Notes: generated by a model from the sequence alone, not told the origin. Counted from the first letter of the stretch, positions 33,440-44,668 are shown. The stretch is 64,000 nucleotides of DNA from Anastrepha obliqua (GCF_027943255.1 NC_072896.1:48882501-48946500); one strand, 5' to 3'. Numbers and translations: made by a program.

Positions 33440-33855
33440 GGCTGCCACGAAAGGCGAATGGATTGGTGCATGACCACCATTCCGGAAGTGTCCAGGTTCG
33501 TAACCTAGTCTACGAAACACTTTTCTAATAGCGGTTGCTCCTCGGTAGTCATGAGCAAGCCAGTGAGTGTTAGGTTAGGTTAAATGGCAACCCTTGCTTG
33601 GGGCCCACTTTGAGAGAAATTCAAAATTCGTCCGTTGTGACACCATACAGGGGAAAGGAGAAATGAGAGGGGAGGAAACTAGGAGCCTTGGGAGCCTGCG
33701 AGTGTACTTCTGGCATAAAAAAGTTCCTCATAAAAAAACTATCTGCCACTCTGAGTCAGCTTAAAACTGCTGTTATTGAACAACAGCAAGACGCACACCA
33801 AAAATAAGAGGTGGAGCTTGGCCAAGAACAGGGTGTAAAGTATATATATACACTC
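33440..33855 (+). repeat. tRNA-derived SINE, interrupted by a LINE 3' end
   Basis: Head GGCGAATGGATTGGTGCATG with the anticodon region ACCACCATTCC and a B-box remnant CAGGTTCGTAACC; body TTTTCTAATAGCGGTTGCTC to 33568. The body resumes at about 33697 with GAGTGTACTTCTGG and runs to GGGTGTAAAGTATATATATA. The break falls within GAGTGT, present on both sides. Confidence 0.8.
33569..33696 (-). mobile_element. LINE 3' end inserted in the SINE
   Basis: The insert begins TAGGTTAGGTTAAATGGCAA on the plus strand, which is the reverse complement of a LINE tail, and carries CCCACTTTGAGAGAAATTC and TTCGTCCGTTGTGACACC. It is about 130 bp and flanked by GAGTGT repeats derived from the SINE, as expected for a strongly 5'-truncated retroinsertion. 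Confidence 0.7.
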
Positions 33856-33922
33856 CTATTTTTTTTTTTTTAATTGAGCTTTTAATTCCTAATTCTGCCA
33901 CCAGACACCCTGTATGTTCCCA

Positions 33923-35193
33923 CAGGGTCCGACACTCGAAGCGTAACCAACTTCAGACTGCTTGCGCAACTGATGCAAGGGCGCAAGCTGTGGATTAGTT
34001 GGCTAAATGACAGTCCAGAGTATTGTTTACAAGCGCGTGGAAGCATTTTGGCGAAAGTAAACGCGAAAAAAGAAAATCAGTAATGGATTTCAAACGTAAT
34101 AAAGTGATTGCATTATGTGTGGCTGGAAAATCACAACCAGCGATTGTTAGTGTTAAATAAAGTTTTTGTTTATTGCACCATTATTCGTTACAATGATACT
34201 GGTAGCATCGCGAAACGTCATGGAGGTGGTCATCAAAAGACTGCAACTTCGCGTGCAATGGTTCGAAATGTGAAGAAGCGACTTGAGCAAAATCCCCGAT
34301 GAAGTGGTAATCAAATGGCGAAAGAAATGAAAATATCTGACATAGCATCCGCCGCATATTGAAAAATGATCTCAAAGTCAAGCCTTACAAGATCCAAAAG
34401 GCACGTGATCTCACACCAAAGCAGCAACAAGTCAGACTTGAGAGAGCGAAAGAGTTGCTTCGCTTGAGCGAAAACGGTTAATTGCGTTTTCTGACGAGAA
34501 AATTTTTCAAATTGAGCAATTTGTAAACTCCCAAGACGATATGGTTTATTTGAACTACCATTAATACGAGAGTTTGAGTCATCGATTGGGCAATATGGAC
34601 AACACCCGCTATAGGTAATGGTTTGGGCCGCTGTAACCGCTGATGGGCGCTTTTCCATCGTTTTCATCGAGCCTGGCGTCACAGTAAATGCGAGTTATTA
34701 TCGGGAAATTATTCTGGAGATCGCTTTGAAGCCGTGGGCAGACAAACATTTCGGTGGTGGACCATGGACGTTTCAACAGGATTCGGCACCGTCTCACAAA
34801 ACTCGAGTGAACCAAGAATGGCTAAAAAACAACGTTCCGCACTTTATAACGTCCGCTCAGTGGCTCTAGAATTCACCAGACGCGAATCCGATAGATTATT
34901 CTCTTTGGGTCACAGTCCAAACTAAAAGATTCACCAGTCTCGAGGCACTGAAAAAAGTCATTGTCCGTAAGTGAGTCAAAATACCTGCAAGTCACATTGG
35001 GGCAGCTTTCGATTCATTGCTGGACCGCCTAAAGGCCATAGTCAAGGCCAACGAGTTCATATCGAGCAAGAGTAAATTGATTCTTAATTTTGTATTATTT
35101 CCACACATTTTTTACTTTGAATTGAATAAAAGTAATTTTCCAAACTAAATTTATGCCCTTTTTGATTGATTACACTTCGAGTGCCGAACTTTG
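33923..35193 (+). mobile_element. maT-type (DD37D) Tc1/mariner element, decayed
   Basis: Inverted ends CAGGGTCCGACACTCGAAGC at 33923 and, from 35193 on the minus strand, CAAAGTTCGGCACTCGAAGT. TA follows the right end (35194-35195); the left flank is CA. The length of 1271 bp is that of a complete element. The transposase is full length but broken. Confidence 0.88.
34083..35075 (+). pseudogene. DD37D transposase relic
   Basis: The text begins MDFKRNKVIALCVAGKSQPA at 34083, passes through stops and shifts, and recovers as KVKPYKIQKARDLTPKQQQ. The first catalytic Asp is in FSDEKIFQIEQF (about 34490). The second is codon 34780-34782 in FQQDSAPSH and the third is codon 34894-34896 in NPIDYSLW; counting codons gives 37 between them. 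A TAG lies between (34867-34869) in this frame. The DD37D spacing is that of maT-type elements. Confidence 0.87.
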
Positions 35194-35195
35194 TA

Positions 35196-37254
35196 GTCTT
35201 AAACATATAATTACATTCAGGGTAAACAGAAGAAAACGAAACGAAGTGGCTGTAAGTGCAAATTGTCATCCTGTTGTACATAAGCAACAAGGCGCATTTA
35301 AGGGTTAATAATTAAAAATATGCGATAGTATGTGAAAATATCCGAAATTCGAATAATCAGCCGAAAAGAAAAACGGTATTAAAGATTGGTCACCTGGAAA
35401 GGTGGTTTTAACTCCATTAGACTACTTTTAGGGCACTTTTAAGAATAAGTGGTACGGCGATTTAAGAGTTGAAACGTGAAATCAAATTTGTCACTGGGAA
35501 CATAAGTAAGTGTTGACAGTCTCGAATATGTACTGACAAATTTGACTCACAGAACATAAAATCAGCCGGGAAGTCATTTGAATGAGTTTCAATTCAATAT
35601 TTAATGACCATGTCGACTAGCTCTAATAAAAAAAAAATATTGAAAAATATTCAGTCTAAAGACGCCTGCATTATATTTTCGAAATTCCAAACTCTAGATG
35701 CATCGCCCCTTGTGAAAGAAGCTCAAGATAATTCTGAAATGGCGTCCAAAAAATTAAAACTGAAGTGCATTTTTACTACAACCTGCCTCAGCTAAACATG
35801 TCCTGTACCTCGAAGCGAAAGAAAATATTGGACAACAGTATAAATTCTTCAACCCGGTAGATATGAGTTCACTTTATTTGCTGTGCCTAGTGCAACATAA
35901 AATTGTACCACTGAAAGAAAGCAGTGCTCCTCGCTCTTCTATAACTCAATTTATTTAGTTATTTACTCGAAAGTAATTTTGTTGCACATCTGTGACAATC
36001 CTCACTCGCTATGACTTTTAATAAACAGAATTGAATGCGACTACACTGCAAACTCGAACTTATTCGCCCAATATATGCAAGTACGTACATATGTACACAC
36101 ATACAAACGGCATGGAGAGACAATTCCCGTTCGACACTTACAATGCACTCTCGCAGTGTGACATTTGCTACTTACGACATGGCACTTAGCACTTTCCACT
36201 CGGAACTTGAATTCTCGAAGTTCTGCCAGAAAATAATCAAAAAATTTAAGGAATGTCAATAAACTGAATAGAGATTCCAGAAAAGCAGAAAGTATCACAG
36301 TTACTATGAAGGCGAAAAAAAAACTAATTTCTGAAAGTAGGTAGTGAGGACACTACCCCTCTTAGTATTCCCCTCTAACCACTTTTCCTAGATGTTGGTG
36401 CGACAAAATCAGCTAAACCATTTCATGGGGCATACAAAAAACGAGTACAAAGTGATAGACGGACTGAAAGAAAGACAAGACAAGACAAGACAAGCAGAAG
36501 GACAAGTAGTCAGACGAATAGTGACGAATAAACAAAAAGGCGGAGAGCGAAGCACTAAAGGAGAAATTGCTTGACAGTCATGAAAACAAAAGTTGCATGT
36601 TTCCGGCCATCATTCGCTTTGCAGTAGGAAGTTGGATGCTGGAAGTGGCAACAGAATATATGTATGTATGCATGTAAGTGAGAAAGTGTTGATGTTGGTA
36701 ACCGCACATAAATATGGTTAAAAGTAGGGAAATGTCTGCATACTCGTATATGTAAATATGTGCAGCCCTGGAATGTACACACCTTCGCATAATCTATTTG
36801 TAAATGCTTCTAAAATGCACACATACATACATACATGCACATAATGAAGAAATATTCAAGGAAGTCTGTAGTAAATCTTAAAATGCTGAAAGAAGCAACT
36901 TAAATACTTTCACTTTACAGGAACTTAGCTACATACACTTGTATGAGTGGCTTATATGTATGTATGAGTGGATATGCATATGTAAATGTCACACTTACGA
37001 TTAATTGTTATGGTTTTTACGCACGTTCAGAGAGGAGACGCCGACACTGTCAGTGTTTCACAACAACATGGCGAGAGATTTCTCTGACGAAAGTTGTGAA
37101 GCTAAAATTAAGCCAAAGGTTAATGTCTGTCAAAACAATGATTGTCATACAACAGCTACAACAATAATAATAATTAAAGCAAAAGCCAAAACATAGCAAC
37201 AAAAATTTTGGATTGCTCCTAAGACATCTAATGCTAGGAACGGCAATCCCGGTC
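35196..37254. other. No gene seen
   Basis: Small frames near 36035-36298 and 36555-36790 have no motif. Short runs of CATACATACATAC (36823) and GTATGTATG (36660, 36957). Confidence 0.45.
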
Positions 37255-38243
37255 ACGGGCTAAGCTTTCGGGCTTCGTATAAAACCAAAATTAAGGGGGG
37301 AAGCTGGTCTAGAGCGCAAAAAATGGGCATATTTTATGAATTTATTTTGACTCAACAAAGGAATCAATCGAAAATCTGTGAAATAGGTTTAATAATATAG
37401 CTTTCATGGTACAAATACAAAATTTTTCGTCTGAATTAATTTCAAAATGGCCGCTGTCCAGCAGTTCTCCTAAGGCGCCTTTTTTCTAGTGGGTCCATTG
37501 CCGAAGACGTAAACTCCTTAATTTTTGTCCTGGATCAAAAAATAAAATTTTTTTAGTTTCTATATAACAACAGAAAGAGACGTACGTAGGATTTTTTCGA
37601 TATTTTGTTTTTTCGCGAAATGGTGCACGTTTGAACAAAAAGTTACAATTTTCACTATAAAGAACGACATAAAATTGTTGATTAAAAAAAAACTATGTAA
37701 TATAAATAAAAAATCCTACGTACGTCTCCGGAGAAAGGTATTTCGAATGTATTGTCAAAATTTCGTAAGAATCGGTAAAGATTTGTTCGAGTTATGTCTT
37801 CGGCCAGTTTAAAAAAAGTGATTTCGAGAAAAACGCGTTTAAAGTTGTAAGTAGCGTTCGGGGCATACCTGCGAGGCACTGCCGTCGAATGAAAAATTTG
37901 GGCATTTAGACATTTTTGTTGGCATCCCTCATTTGGTATATTATTTCTAAGACCCTAAAGCACCTTTTAAGACAAAAAAAAATTTTTCGATTTTTTCAAA
38001 ATTCTAGACCAGCTTCCCCCCTTAAGAAAAACAATTTTCTAATAGCGGTCGCCCCTCGGCAGGTAATGTCATACCTCCAAGTGTATTTCTGCCATGAAAA
38101 AGCTCCTCATAAAAATATCTGCCATTCAGAATCGGCTAAAACTGTAGATCCCTCCATTTGTGGAACAACATCAAGGCGCACACCACAAATAGGAGGAGGA
38201 GCTCGGCGAAACATCCAAAAAGGGTGTATACGCCAATTATATA
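37255..38243 (+). repeat. SINE copy split by a TTAA-flanked MITE
   Basis: The 3' body is at 38026-38243: TTTTCTAATAGCGGTCGCCC, CTCGGCAGGTAATG, GTATTTCTGCCATG, GGAGGAGGAGCTCGGCG, ending GGGTGTATACGCCAATTATA. The sequence left of the MITE (37255-37294, ending CTTCGTATAAAACCAAAATT) continues it and resembles the junction of the copy at 53896. The 5' head is poorly preserved. Confidence 0.65.
37295..38021. mobile_element. TTAA-flanked MITE with G-rich inverted ends (727 bp)
   Basis: Inverted ends GGGGGGAAGCTGGTCTAGA at 37295-37313 and its exact complement TCTAGACCAGCTTCCCCCC at 38003-38021. Both are flanked by TTAA (37291-37294; 38022-38025). The interior has no coding frame. TTAA duplication occurs in piggyBac and Kolobok transposons; the class is not determined by the ends alone. 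Confidence 0.88.
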
Positions 38244-38789
38244 TATGTATGATATATATAATAATTAGTAATGAGAGTATTCTTCTTCTTCTAGATTGCC
38301 GCGATAACCGCTTACGCGATTTTGGACGAGTTGTATACAGTTAGAAGTTAGGCAGTTAGAATTTTCAAAAGCTCGATATTTTTTTCTTAATGTTTATATA
38401 TTTAAGAATACACACAGAAAATTTAATATCGTTGCGGTGAATATTTTCGAAGTTACACACAAATTTCAAAGGCGTTTCAGAGTGCTTGGAAGTACAAGGG
38501 CCGGAGCGGCAGCGCTTACCCGTAACGCTGTCCCTTTTATGCTCCTGCCTATTGTAAATGCTCCCTTCTAATGTATTTAGATGCATAAAGCAACAGTGTG
38601 CTATTGGTTTTTATACCTAAAAGGTAAATTTTTATTTTTCTCTTCCCAAACTGGAATATATTTAATAGTGGCATCTAAGCAGTAAACTTGTGAGTTCGGT
38701 CATATATTTTTCTGTAATTGTTTCGTAAAAATGAAGTTTTCTAGAGAAATCTCTCAACATACTTAAGTCGAGAACAAAAAAGCGCAAAA
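38244..38789. other. No recognised feature
   Basis: Includes a TCTTCTTCTTCTAGATTGCC segment (38280-38340) that is the reverse complement of the RTE tail at 6580-6645, a very short RTE 3' remnant. Remainder unrecognised. Confidence 0.45.
38281..38337 (-). mobile_element. Short RTE LINE 3' tail
   Basis: TTCTTCTTCTTCTAGATTGC then CGCGATAACCGCTTACGCGA and TTTTGGAC mirrors 6590-6645 (GCCAAAATCGCGTAAGCGGT ... AGAAGAAGAAG). Only about 55 bp of the 3' untranslated end is present. Confidence 0.7.
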
Positions 38790-39119
38790 ATGTTTTTCAT
38801 CCAAGCTGGAACGGATGAAAGTAGTTTCAGTGCCTCAGCGAAAAAATTTAAAGAACAAGAGGAAATCTCAGTTCCGCGTGATCCGTCTGTTGAGTATCGC
38901 ATTTTAAATTTTATAACAGTGTTTGCAACAATTTCTGAATATGCGAAATGTAAGATGTGTGACGGAAATGTTAAGTTTCAAACTGCTTCTGAACGAAGGC
39001 TTGGCTTAAAAATTGTTTTGCTGTGTGATAAGTGTGCAGACCGTTACATGTGTTTTTCAAATTTTAAACGCGTTTTTCTCAAAATTGTGTTTTCAAAGTC
39101 GGTGACCAACATTACTTGA
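38790..39119 (+). pseudogene. Fragment resembling insect Mutator/Kolobok-type transposase
   Basis: This 109-codon frame has FITVFATISEYAKCKMCDGNVKF, ASERRLGLKIVLLCDKC: two Cys-x2-Cys pairs separated by about 30 residues, with the RGLGFK-like segment typical of the N-terminal domain of insect proteins labelled 'Mutator-like transposase domain'. I associate that domain with Kolobok-type DNA transposons, which duplicate TTAA. After DKC the sequence changes to FKRVFLKIVFSKSVTNIT, and the following DNA resembles the noncoding interior of the TTAA elements, suggesting that the catalytic part was deleted. The domain name is from memory; the cysteine pattern is seen directly. Confidence 0.5.
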
Positions 39120-39345
39120 AAACGGCTGAGCCGATTAGTGTCAAATTTTAACACGAGCTTTCGAAGATTTTTTCTCACCGATAAATATTTTTCTTTTATA
39201 AGCAATTTAACGCCGAAATTTTGGTCAAAAATCGACTTTTTTTAGAAACCGCCATTTTCTCAAACACATACGTAATACACACACAATATGGGTACACATT
39301 TTTTAACAAATAAATTTAAAAGCGCGCTAGTCATTTCTTTCTTGT
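39120..39345 (+). repeat. Noncoding 3' part of the putative Kolobok-type remnant
   Basis: GAAAACGGCTGAGCCGATTA followed by GTGTCAAATTTTAACACGAG parallels CTCGAGAACTATTTGGTCGA and CTGTCAAATTTGACACGAAT at 49753-49800 in the third TTAA-like element. A terminal inverted end was not found. Confidence 0.4.
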
Positions 39346-41104
39346 GCTAACCGGACTCTCCAAGTTCATATCCACCTGATGCTTCCAACGGGGAGGAGAC
39401 CTTCCTCTTCCTCTGCTACTTTCAGAGCCGAAATTATTACTGAAGCTAAATCAGATCAGCATAACTCTGTAATCAGTAATATTCCCCGAATAGTATTAGT
39501 GTGAATAAAACGCAGAAGATTAAATTTATGAAAAAGTTAATAGAAATGATTCCATAGAAACGCACACTTTGTTTGTGTCTTATGGATAAGAAGAAAAATT
39601 AATATGTAACTGAAGCATACTTTCTTCAACAGGCGTCTAATCCAAGAATGCCCAAAGAACGGGTGTCTCACCGTGAGAAAGTTTGACTCTTTAACATTTG
39701 TAAGGTATTTTCCTTATATCGAAACTGCGTCTGCCTTGGTCGTTAAGTTTGAGTGGTAATGTTTTGAACCGGGTGATACAGTTATAGATTTATTACTAGC
39801 AGCTCAAAGCTGCTATATATGGAAATATTATCCAAAAATGTTTTAAAAATGCCTCGGAGTTCCCCTAATATTTAAATTAAAGCCCCACCATCCCGAAATC
39901 TGAATTAATAAGATGATCCGGGTTTTGAGGCTTTATTTACTATCCACATCACAGCTGCTATGATAACAGTAATAATGGCGGGAAAGGCAATGATTTTAAG
40001 GATTGCATTTAAAAATATTTTGGGTAAATACCATTGCAGTCATGCTGAAGTTCAGTAGCGGTGGTGTGTGGTGTGAAGGCACTGCGATGACATTTTCTTC
40101 TTAACTTTTGTATGAGCGTAAGCAAGTGTGGCTTGTATGTATGATTGTATAGATACATATATTTGTGAGTGTAGGCAATGTGATTTATGATATTAGTAGA
40201 CGCACAGTCGCAACTTAGCGACATTTTAATGTCAACATGGCAAATGTTATTTCTAAGGGACTTCCAAGCTTTACAGTTTTCAGTAGATTTAAAGAAGAAT
40301 ACTTTAAGTAATGGAATTCAAGTGAGAATATTCTCATAATTACGCATGTTAAAGAAAATACGCCGACACCCGCACACAAACACACATGTATATGTATAAT
40401 ACAATATACACGTATAGTTTTCACGAAAGTTCGACGTTAAGTATTTAAGAGATTTTGTTGTTTTCGCCAAGTTGACTAAAATGAATAGAAATTTCATAGA
40501 GCATAGAATGTTTCTTTTACATACACATAAATATTATACATACGCGCGTATATTAACTCATGAAGCAATTAATGAGTATTAGTAATACCGCGTTTGTACA
40601 GGGCAACTTTCTTTTGATGCTCGCGCTCTGTCAACTTCCTTTGTGTTCTTGTGCTTCTCAATGTTATTGTAGACGGTAGACTAAAAACTAAGAATTGCAA
40701 GGTGTTTGAGCACGACGGGCAACATCAAAAGTGAATGTGCAACAAAACTTGCAACAAGTTGAATCGAAAAGAATTTCCCTGTATGGGCGCATTCTAATGA
40801 AACTTACCACATATCGGAAAAAAAGTTGACAGCATCGAAAATAGTGAGTCATACCAGTTTTATGAGGTAAACGCAAGAATGATAGAAATAAGATTGCGCC
40901 TATTAGAGAGTGCGTAACGTCATTCTGGAGCAAATGCATGAAAAGGATGTGAAAATGCGAAGAAGATATTACGAAAAATTCAACAAAATAATTGCGCAAA
41001 TTATTGGGTCCTTTCTTAGCCAAAGTTACAAATTATTTAAACAAAAAACATTGGTAGCTCCCATTTTACTCCATCTTTCAGGCACCATACTGATTCTCTG
41101 ATGA
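39346..41104. other. No gene seen
   Basis: Frames at 40688-41023 and 40910-41101 have no motif. AT-rich with short microsatellite runs. Confidence 0.45.
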
Positions 41105-41960
41105 AGAATTCGAGTTTAGAATAATCTGAAGAGAGGCAAGGGCCTCTTATCTTGTTTTCATACATTTCGAGAAAGCTTTCGACATGCTTTACCATCATGC
41201 AATTGGGAGTGCTCTCACGTGTGCGTGCTCTCGCCGCTACTATTCAACATTGTCATGGACAGAGTTATTAACAAAGCAACACGCGAGATAAATGGAATAA
41301 TATGGGGACTAAACGGACGGTTCGAAGATCGGGACTAAGCCTATGATATCTGCCTAATAACGCACACCTTCACTGACATGTCAAAAAAATTAGTGCTAGC
41401 GCAAGAAAAAGAGGCAAAAGTAGGCCTGAAGATAAACATCGGTAAAACCAAAGTAATGCGTTTAAATTCCACCTGCATACAAAGATTTGAAATTGCCGAC
41501 ACTGCGCTTGAAGAAGTTAACTGCCTTTGTTATCTTGGCAGCATAATATCCTGAATTGGTAGCTCAAAAGAAGATATTACGAATCGCGTAAAAAAAGCCA
41601 AGCAGACTTTCCCTTACAAATATCTGGTGCGCGTCAATAATCACATGAAGCATCAAGATACAAAATTTCCATTCGAACATCAAGTCAGTTCTACTGGATG
41701 GCTGCGAAACTTGGAATTTTGCCGTTTCAAACATGCAACGCTTACAACGCATTTTCTTGCTCATCAGCATACGAAACAGCAGCCTATGGAGTATCAGCGA
41801 CAAAACTCCAATACAAACGGAAGTCCTGAAGAGGAAATGGGTCTGGCTTGGACTCATTCTTAGAAGATAATCAAGTGACGTCGCACGCACTGCAATTGAT
41901 TCGAATCCACATGACTGGCTTACTATGTTAAATCGCCTAAAATCGATTAAGCATGGGGGG
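41105..41960 (+). mobile_element. LINE reverse transcriptase relic (RTE-like, second family)
   Basis: Broken frames read FIHFEKAFDMLYHHAI (RT motif), FEDRD then AYDICLITHTFTDMSKKLVL, where the YADD-type catalytic motif has decayed (a stop replaces the first residue), VGLKINIGKTKVMRLNSTC, EEVNCLCYLGSIIS, and HTLRR-like and ARTALDWNP-like C-terminal pieces to 41960. The KINIGKTKVM and FCYLGSI blocks match the LINE at 63340-64000 (KISISKTKMI, EFCYHKV). No tail was identified. Confidence 0.75.
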
Positions 41961-42195
41961 AATGAAATATCGGAAAATGTGCAATAGTCCGATACTCATC
42001 AACTATTGTCTTGTCTTCTGTTTAATGCTGTAGTATGTAAGGGTTTGACTCCAGCGGCTGTATCTGTCGTCGGTTTGTCTAAACCAGCTCTTCTCCAATG
42101 CCCAGCTGCTGGCAAAAGTGCTTACAAAACTTTGAAAAAGAAAGGCTTAAAATAGATGGCTTTTTTTCAAGCTGCCGAATTATGACTTTACTAAC
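41961..42195. other. No recognised feature
   Basis: Short spacer to the left TTAA of the palindromic element. Confidence 0.4.
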
Positions 42196-42199
42196 TTAA

Positions 42200-42892
42200 G
42201 GGGACTAGATATTTTAAGAAATCGGTTTTCTGTTTTTTCAATATTTCGAAAATATAGTATCTGAAGAATATATGTACTGTGAAATTTTCATGCGGAAGCT
42301 TCCAATATTATAGCTTCTACAGCCCATTAACTAGGTGGAGAGCGGTCCGCGCGCTCCTGTACCCAAAACTTTAAACTCATTTATCTAGAAACGACTTTTT
42401 TCGGCCTGGTGTTGTCCAAAAAAAAAAAAATCTATTCAACCGAATCGTCTGAAATTTTGATGCGTTCTTTACAACATCAATAGCTACCACCCGTAGTAGA
42501 ATCGTATTATTATTTGAATTGTTTGGTATTTTTTTATTAAAAAACTGAAAAAATCCGATTTTTAAAATGTCTAATTCAAAACCGCGCCATTTTGTGAAGT
42601 TTTTTGTTTTTTTTTATTCTAGTAGCGGGACATAACTACAGTCATTCAGATAAATAGAAGAGCCCAAATAAAAAACACGGTTCAGGTCCAATTTTTTGGG
42701 AGGGTCAACTTCAGCGCCATTTTTAAAATTATTAAAATAAAAAAAAAAATTGTTTTCATTTTTGTATGTAAACGAAGTTAAATAAAAAGCGTAAAAAATT
42801 TAAAAATCGTTTTTAATTTTTTTATTGTAAAGAAAATTGCTGAAAATACTCTAAATTTTCGAGCTCTAGAGCACCGGGACACCTTAAGTACT
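42200..42892 (+). repeat. Left arm of the long inverted repeat
   Basis: About 690 bp; pairs with 44033-44668. Arms differ by substitutions and small indels and by lengths of A/T runs, so the repeat is not a recent perfect duplication. Confidence 0.88.
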
Positions 42893-43621
42893 GACGTATC
42901 AGGCGAAATACGTCCAAAAGAGCTTCAATAAAAAAGACAAAAAAAAATACCCAGGCTGGCCTTGCCTTATAATATTATTAAATACTTAATCTATCTTTTT
43001 TTTATAGCGGCAGGCTAATCACCTACCCTGTCAGGAATCAGATTAACGAAACCAGCGCAAGTCTGAGTCTTGTCGATGCCCTATGCTCCCGGGAGGAGTG
43101 AACAAGGGGAAAAAATCTATATTTTTGCTACTACTGCTGCTGTTGCTGTAGTTGTAACTGCTGTTGTCATTTCTGGGCCTTCCTCTCCTAGTCAATGTGG
43201 TTGAACTCATCACGACTGTAGTCGGGAACGTTTTTACGGCGTTCCATTCCCATATTCCGGACAAATCTTGCGTGAGATGGCGAATGTTTGAATGCCTTCT
43301 CCAGCACTGCGCGTTCTTCACTGATATGTGCTAATTGCCTAGCATATTACTTTAAGACTGGTTCAAGGAGGAAAATGGTTTATAATAATTTTGTTAGAGC
43401 TGAGTGCTCCTTTCGATAGAGCTTTTATAGAGAAACAAGATTTGCTGGTCGATTTTTAGTCAATTGACCTTAATTTGTGATTTTCACTTACTCAAGAAGT
43501 CTTCGATTTTTTTTCCGAGCGAGTTTATGAAAACTGCCGTAAAAAAAGAATACGCAATACTAAAATTTCCAAATTTTATGAAATGAAATATTAACTTGAA
43601 GTTTATATAGTTCACTACCTT
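42893..43621. other. Interior of the palindromic element, unassigned
   Basis: TATAGCGGCAGGCTAATCAC and CTGTCAGGAATCAGATTAAC at 43000-43050 have the look of LINE untranslated sequence. A CTACTACTGCTGCTGTTGCTG run is at 43128. There is no readable protein. It may be a separate insertion. Confidence 0.4.
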
Positions 43622-44032
43622 TTGTAGTGATTTTCGTGTTCTTGTGCTTTTGGGTACCACCATTGGAATCATTGAGGACCCAATGTGCCTATCGTGCTTG
43701 GAGGAGGCATATGGCACTGAACATTTTCTCTGTGAGTGTCATGCCTTTGCTAGAGGCAAACGGCTACGAGTTTTGGGTTCCGATGTCGTGAGAATGAGTA
43801 ATAGTCGCCAGATTTGCCAAAGAATCTGGCAAATTCTTACAGGACTAACTATCTCTATCTCCGTCTCTATTATTTCCTATCTCTTTTTCTGATACTTTTC
43901 TCCTTCCCTCTTTGACTATCTACCCTCTTTCCAGAGCTCTAAGTACAATGGGCTTTTTAGCCTGAGTGTTTTAGGAGCCACCAAATATCCTGGTGCTCCT
44001 TGGCAAACTTCAAATTTCAATTTCAATTTCAT
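43622..44032 (+). mobile_element. LINE C-terminus and tail in the palindrome loop
   Basis: The frame 43644-43892 begins with TTIGIIEDPMCLSCLEEAYG and TEHFLCECHAFARGKRLRVLG, a CLSC ... HFLCEC zinc knuckle of a LINE C-terminus. The untranslated part has ACAATGGGCTTTTTAGCCTG and GGTGCTCCTTGGCAAAC and ends in repeated AATTTC units (44010-44030) that directly abut the right arm at 44033, as expected for the 3' end of a retroinsertion. Confidence 0.75.
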
Positions 44033-44668
44033 GGGGTCCCGGTGGGCTAGAGCTCGAAAATTTTGGGTCTTTTCAAGATTTTTTTACAATAAAAAAATGA
44101 AAAACGATATTTAAACACATTTTATTTAACTTCTTTTAGATTCAAAATGAAATTTTTTTTTTTTTTTTTAATTTAATTAATTTTAAAAATGGCGCTGAAG
44201 TTCCTGCTCCCGAAAAATTGGACCTGGACTGTGTTGTCCATTTTGGCCCATCCATTTATCTAAAACACAAAATTATTAACCAGTATGACTGTAGCTATGT
44301 CCCGCCACTAGAATAAAAAAAAAAAATTGACAAATGGCGCGGTTTTGGATTTGGCACTCTAAGAATCGTTTTTTTTTCAGTTTTTTAATAAAAAAAACGA
44401 AATAATTAAAATAATAACACAATTCTAGTACGAGCGACAACTTGTTTTTGTTTTGACAACACCAGGCGAAAAAAGTCGTTTCTAGATAAATGAGTTTAAA
44501 GTTTGAGGTACAGGAGCGCGCGGACCGCTCTCTACCTAGTTAATGGTCTGTAGAAGCTATAATATTGGGAATTTCCGCATGAAAATTTCACAGTACATAT
44601 ATTCTTCAGATACTATACTTTCGAAATATAAAAAAAAAGATTTTTGGAAATTTCTAGACCGGGTCGCC
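44033..44668 (-). repeat. Right arm of the long inverted repeat
   Basis: About 636 bp; inverted copy of 42200-42892. It starts immediately after the LINE AATTTC tail. Confidence 0.88.

Larger units (their letters stand above)
42200..44668. mobile_element. TTAA-type element with very long inverted arms, loop filled by LINE
   Basis: The left arm (42200-42892) and right arm (44033-44668) are inverted copies along their full length. Matching landmarks include GAGCGGTCCGCGCGCTCCTG at 42340 versus CAGGAGCGCGCGGACCGCTC at 44511; CATTTATCTAGAAACGACTT versus AAGTCGTTTCTAGATAAATG; and GAGCTCTAGAGCACCGGGAC versus GTCCCGGTGGGCTAGAGCTC. The outer ends are GGGGACTAGA (left, after TTAA) and GGCGACCCGGTCTAGA (right, minus strand, before TTAT). 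Arms are mostly AT-rich and noncoding. Confidence 0.88.

Noticed and set aside
37916..38344. 142-codon open frame
   Set aside because: It runs across the end of the TTAA MITE, the SINE body and an RTE tail, so it is a chance frame through unrelated repeats.
40688..41101. Frames of 111 and 63 codons
   Set aside because: No recognisable domain, overlapping on opposite strands, next to a LINE relic.
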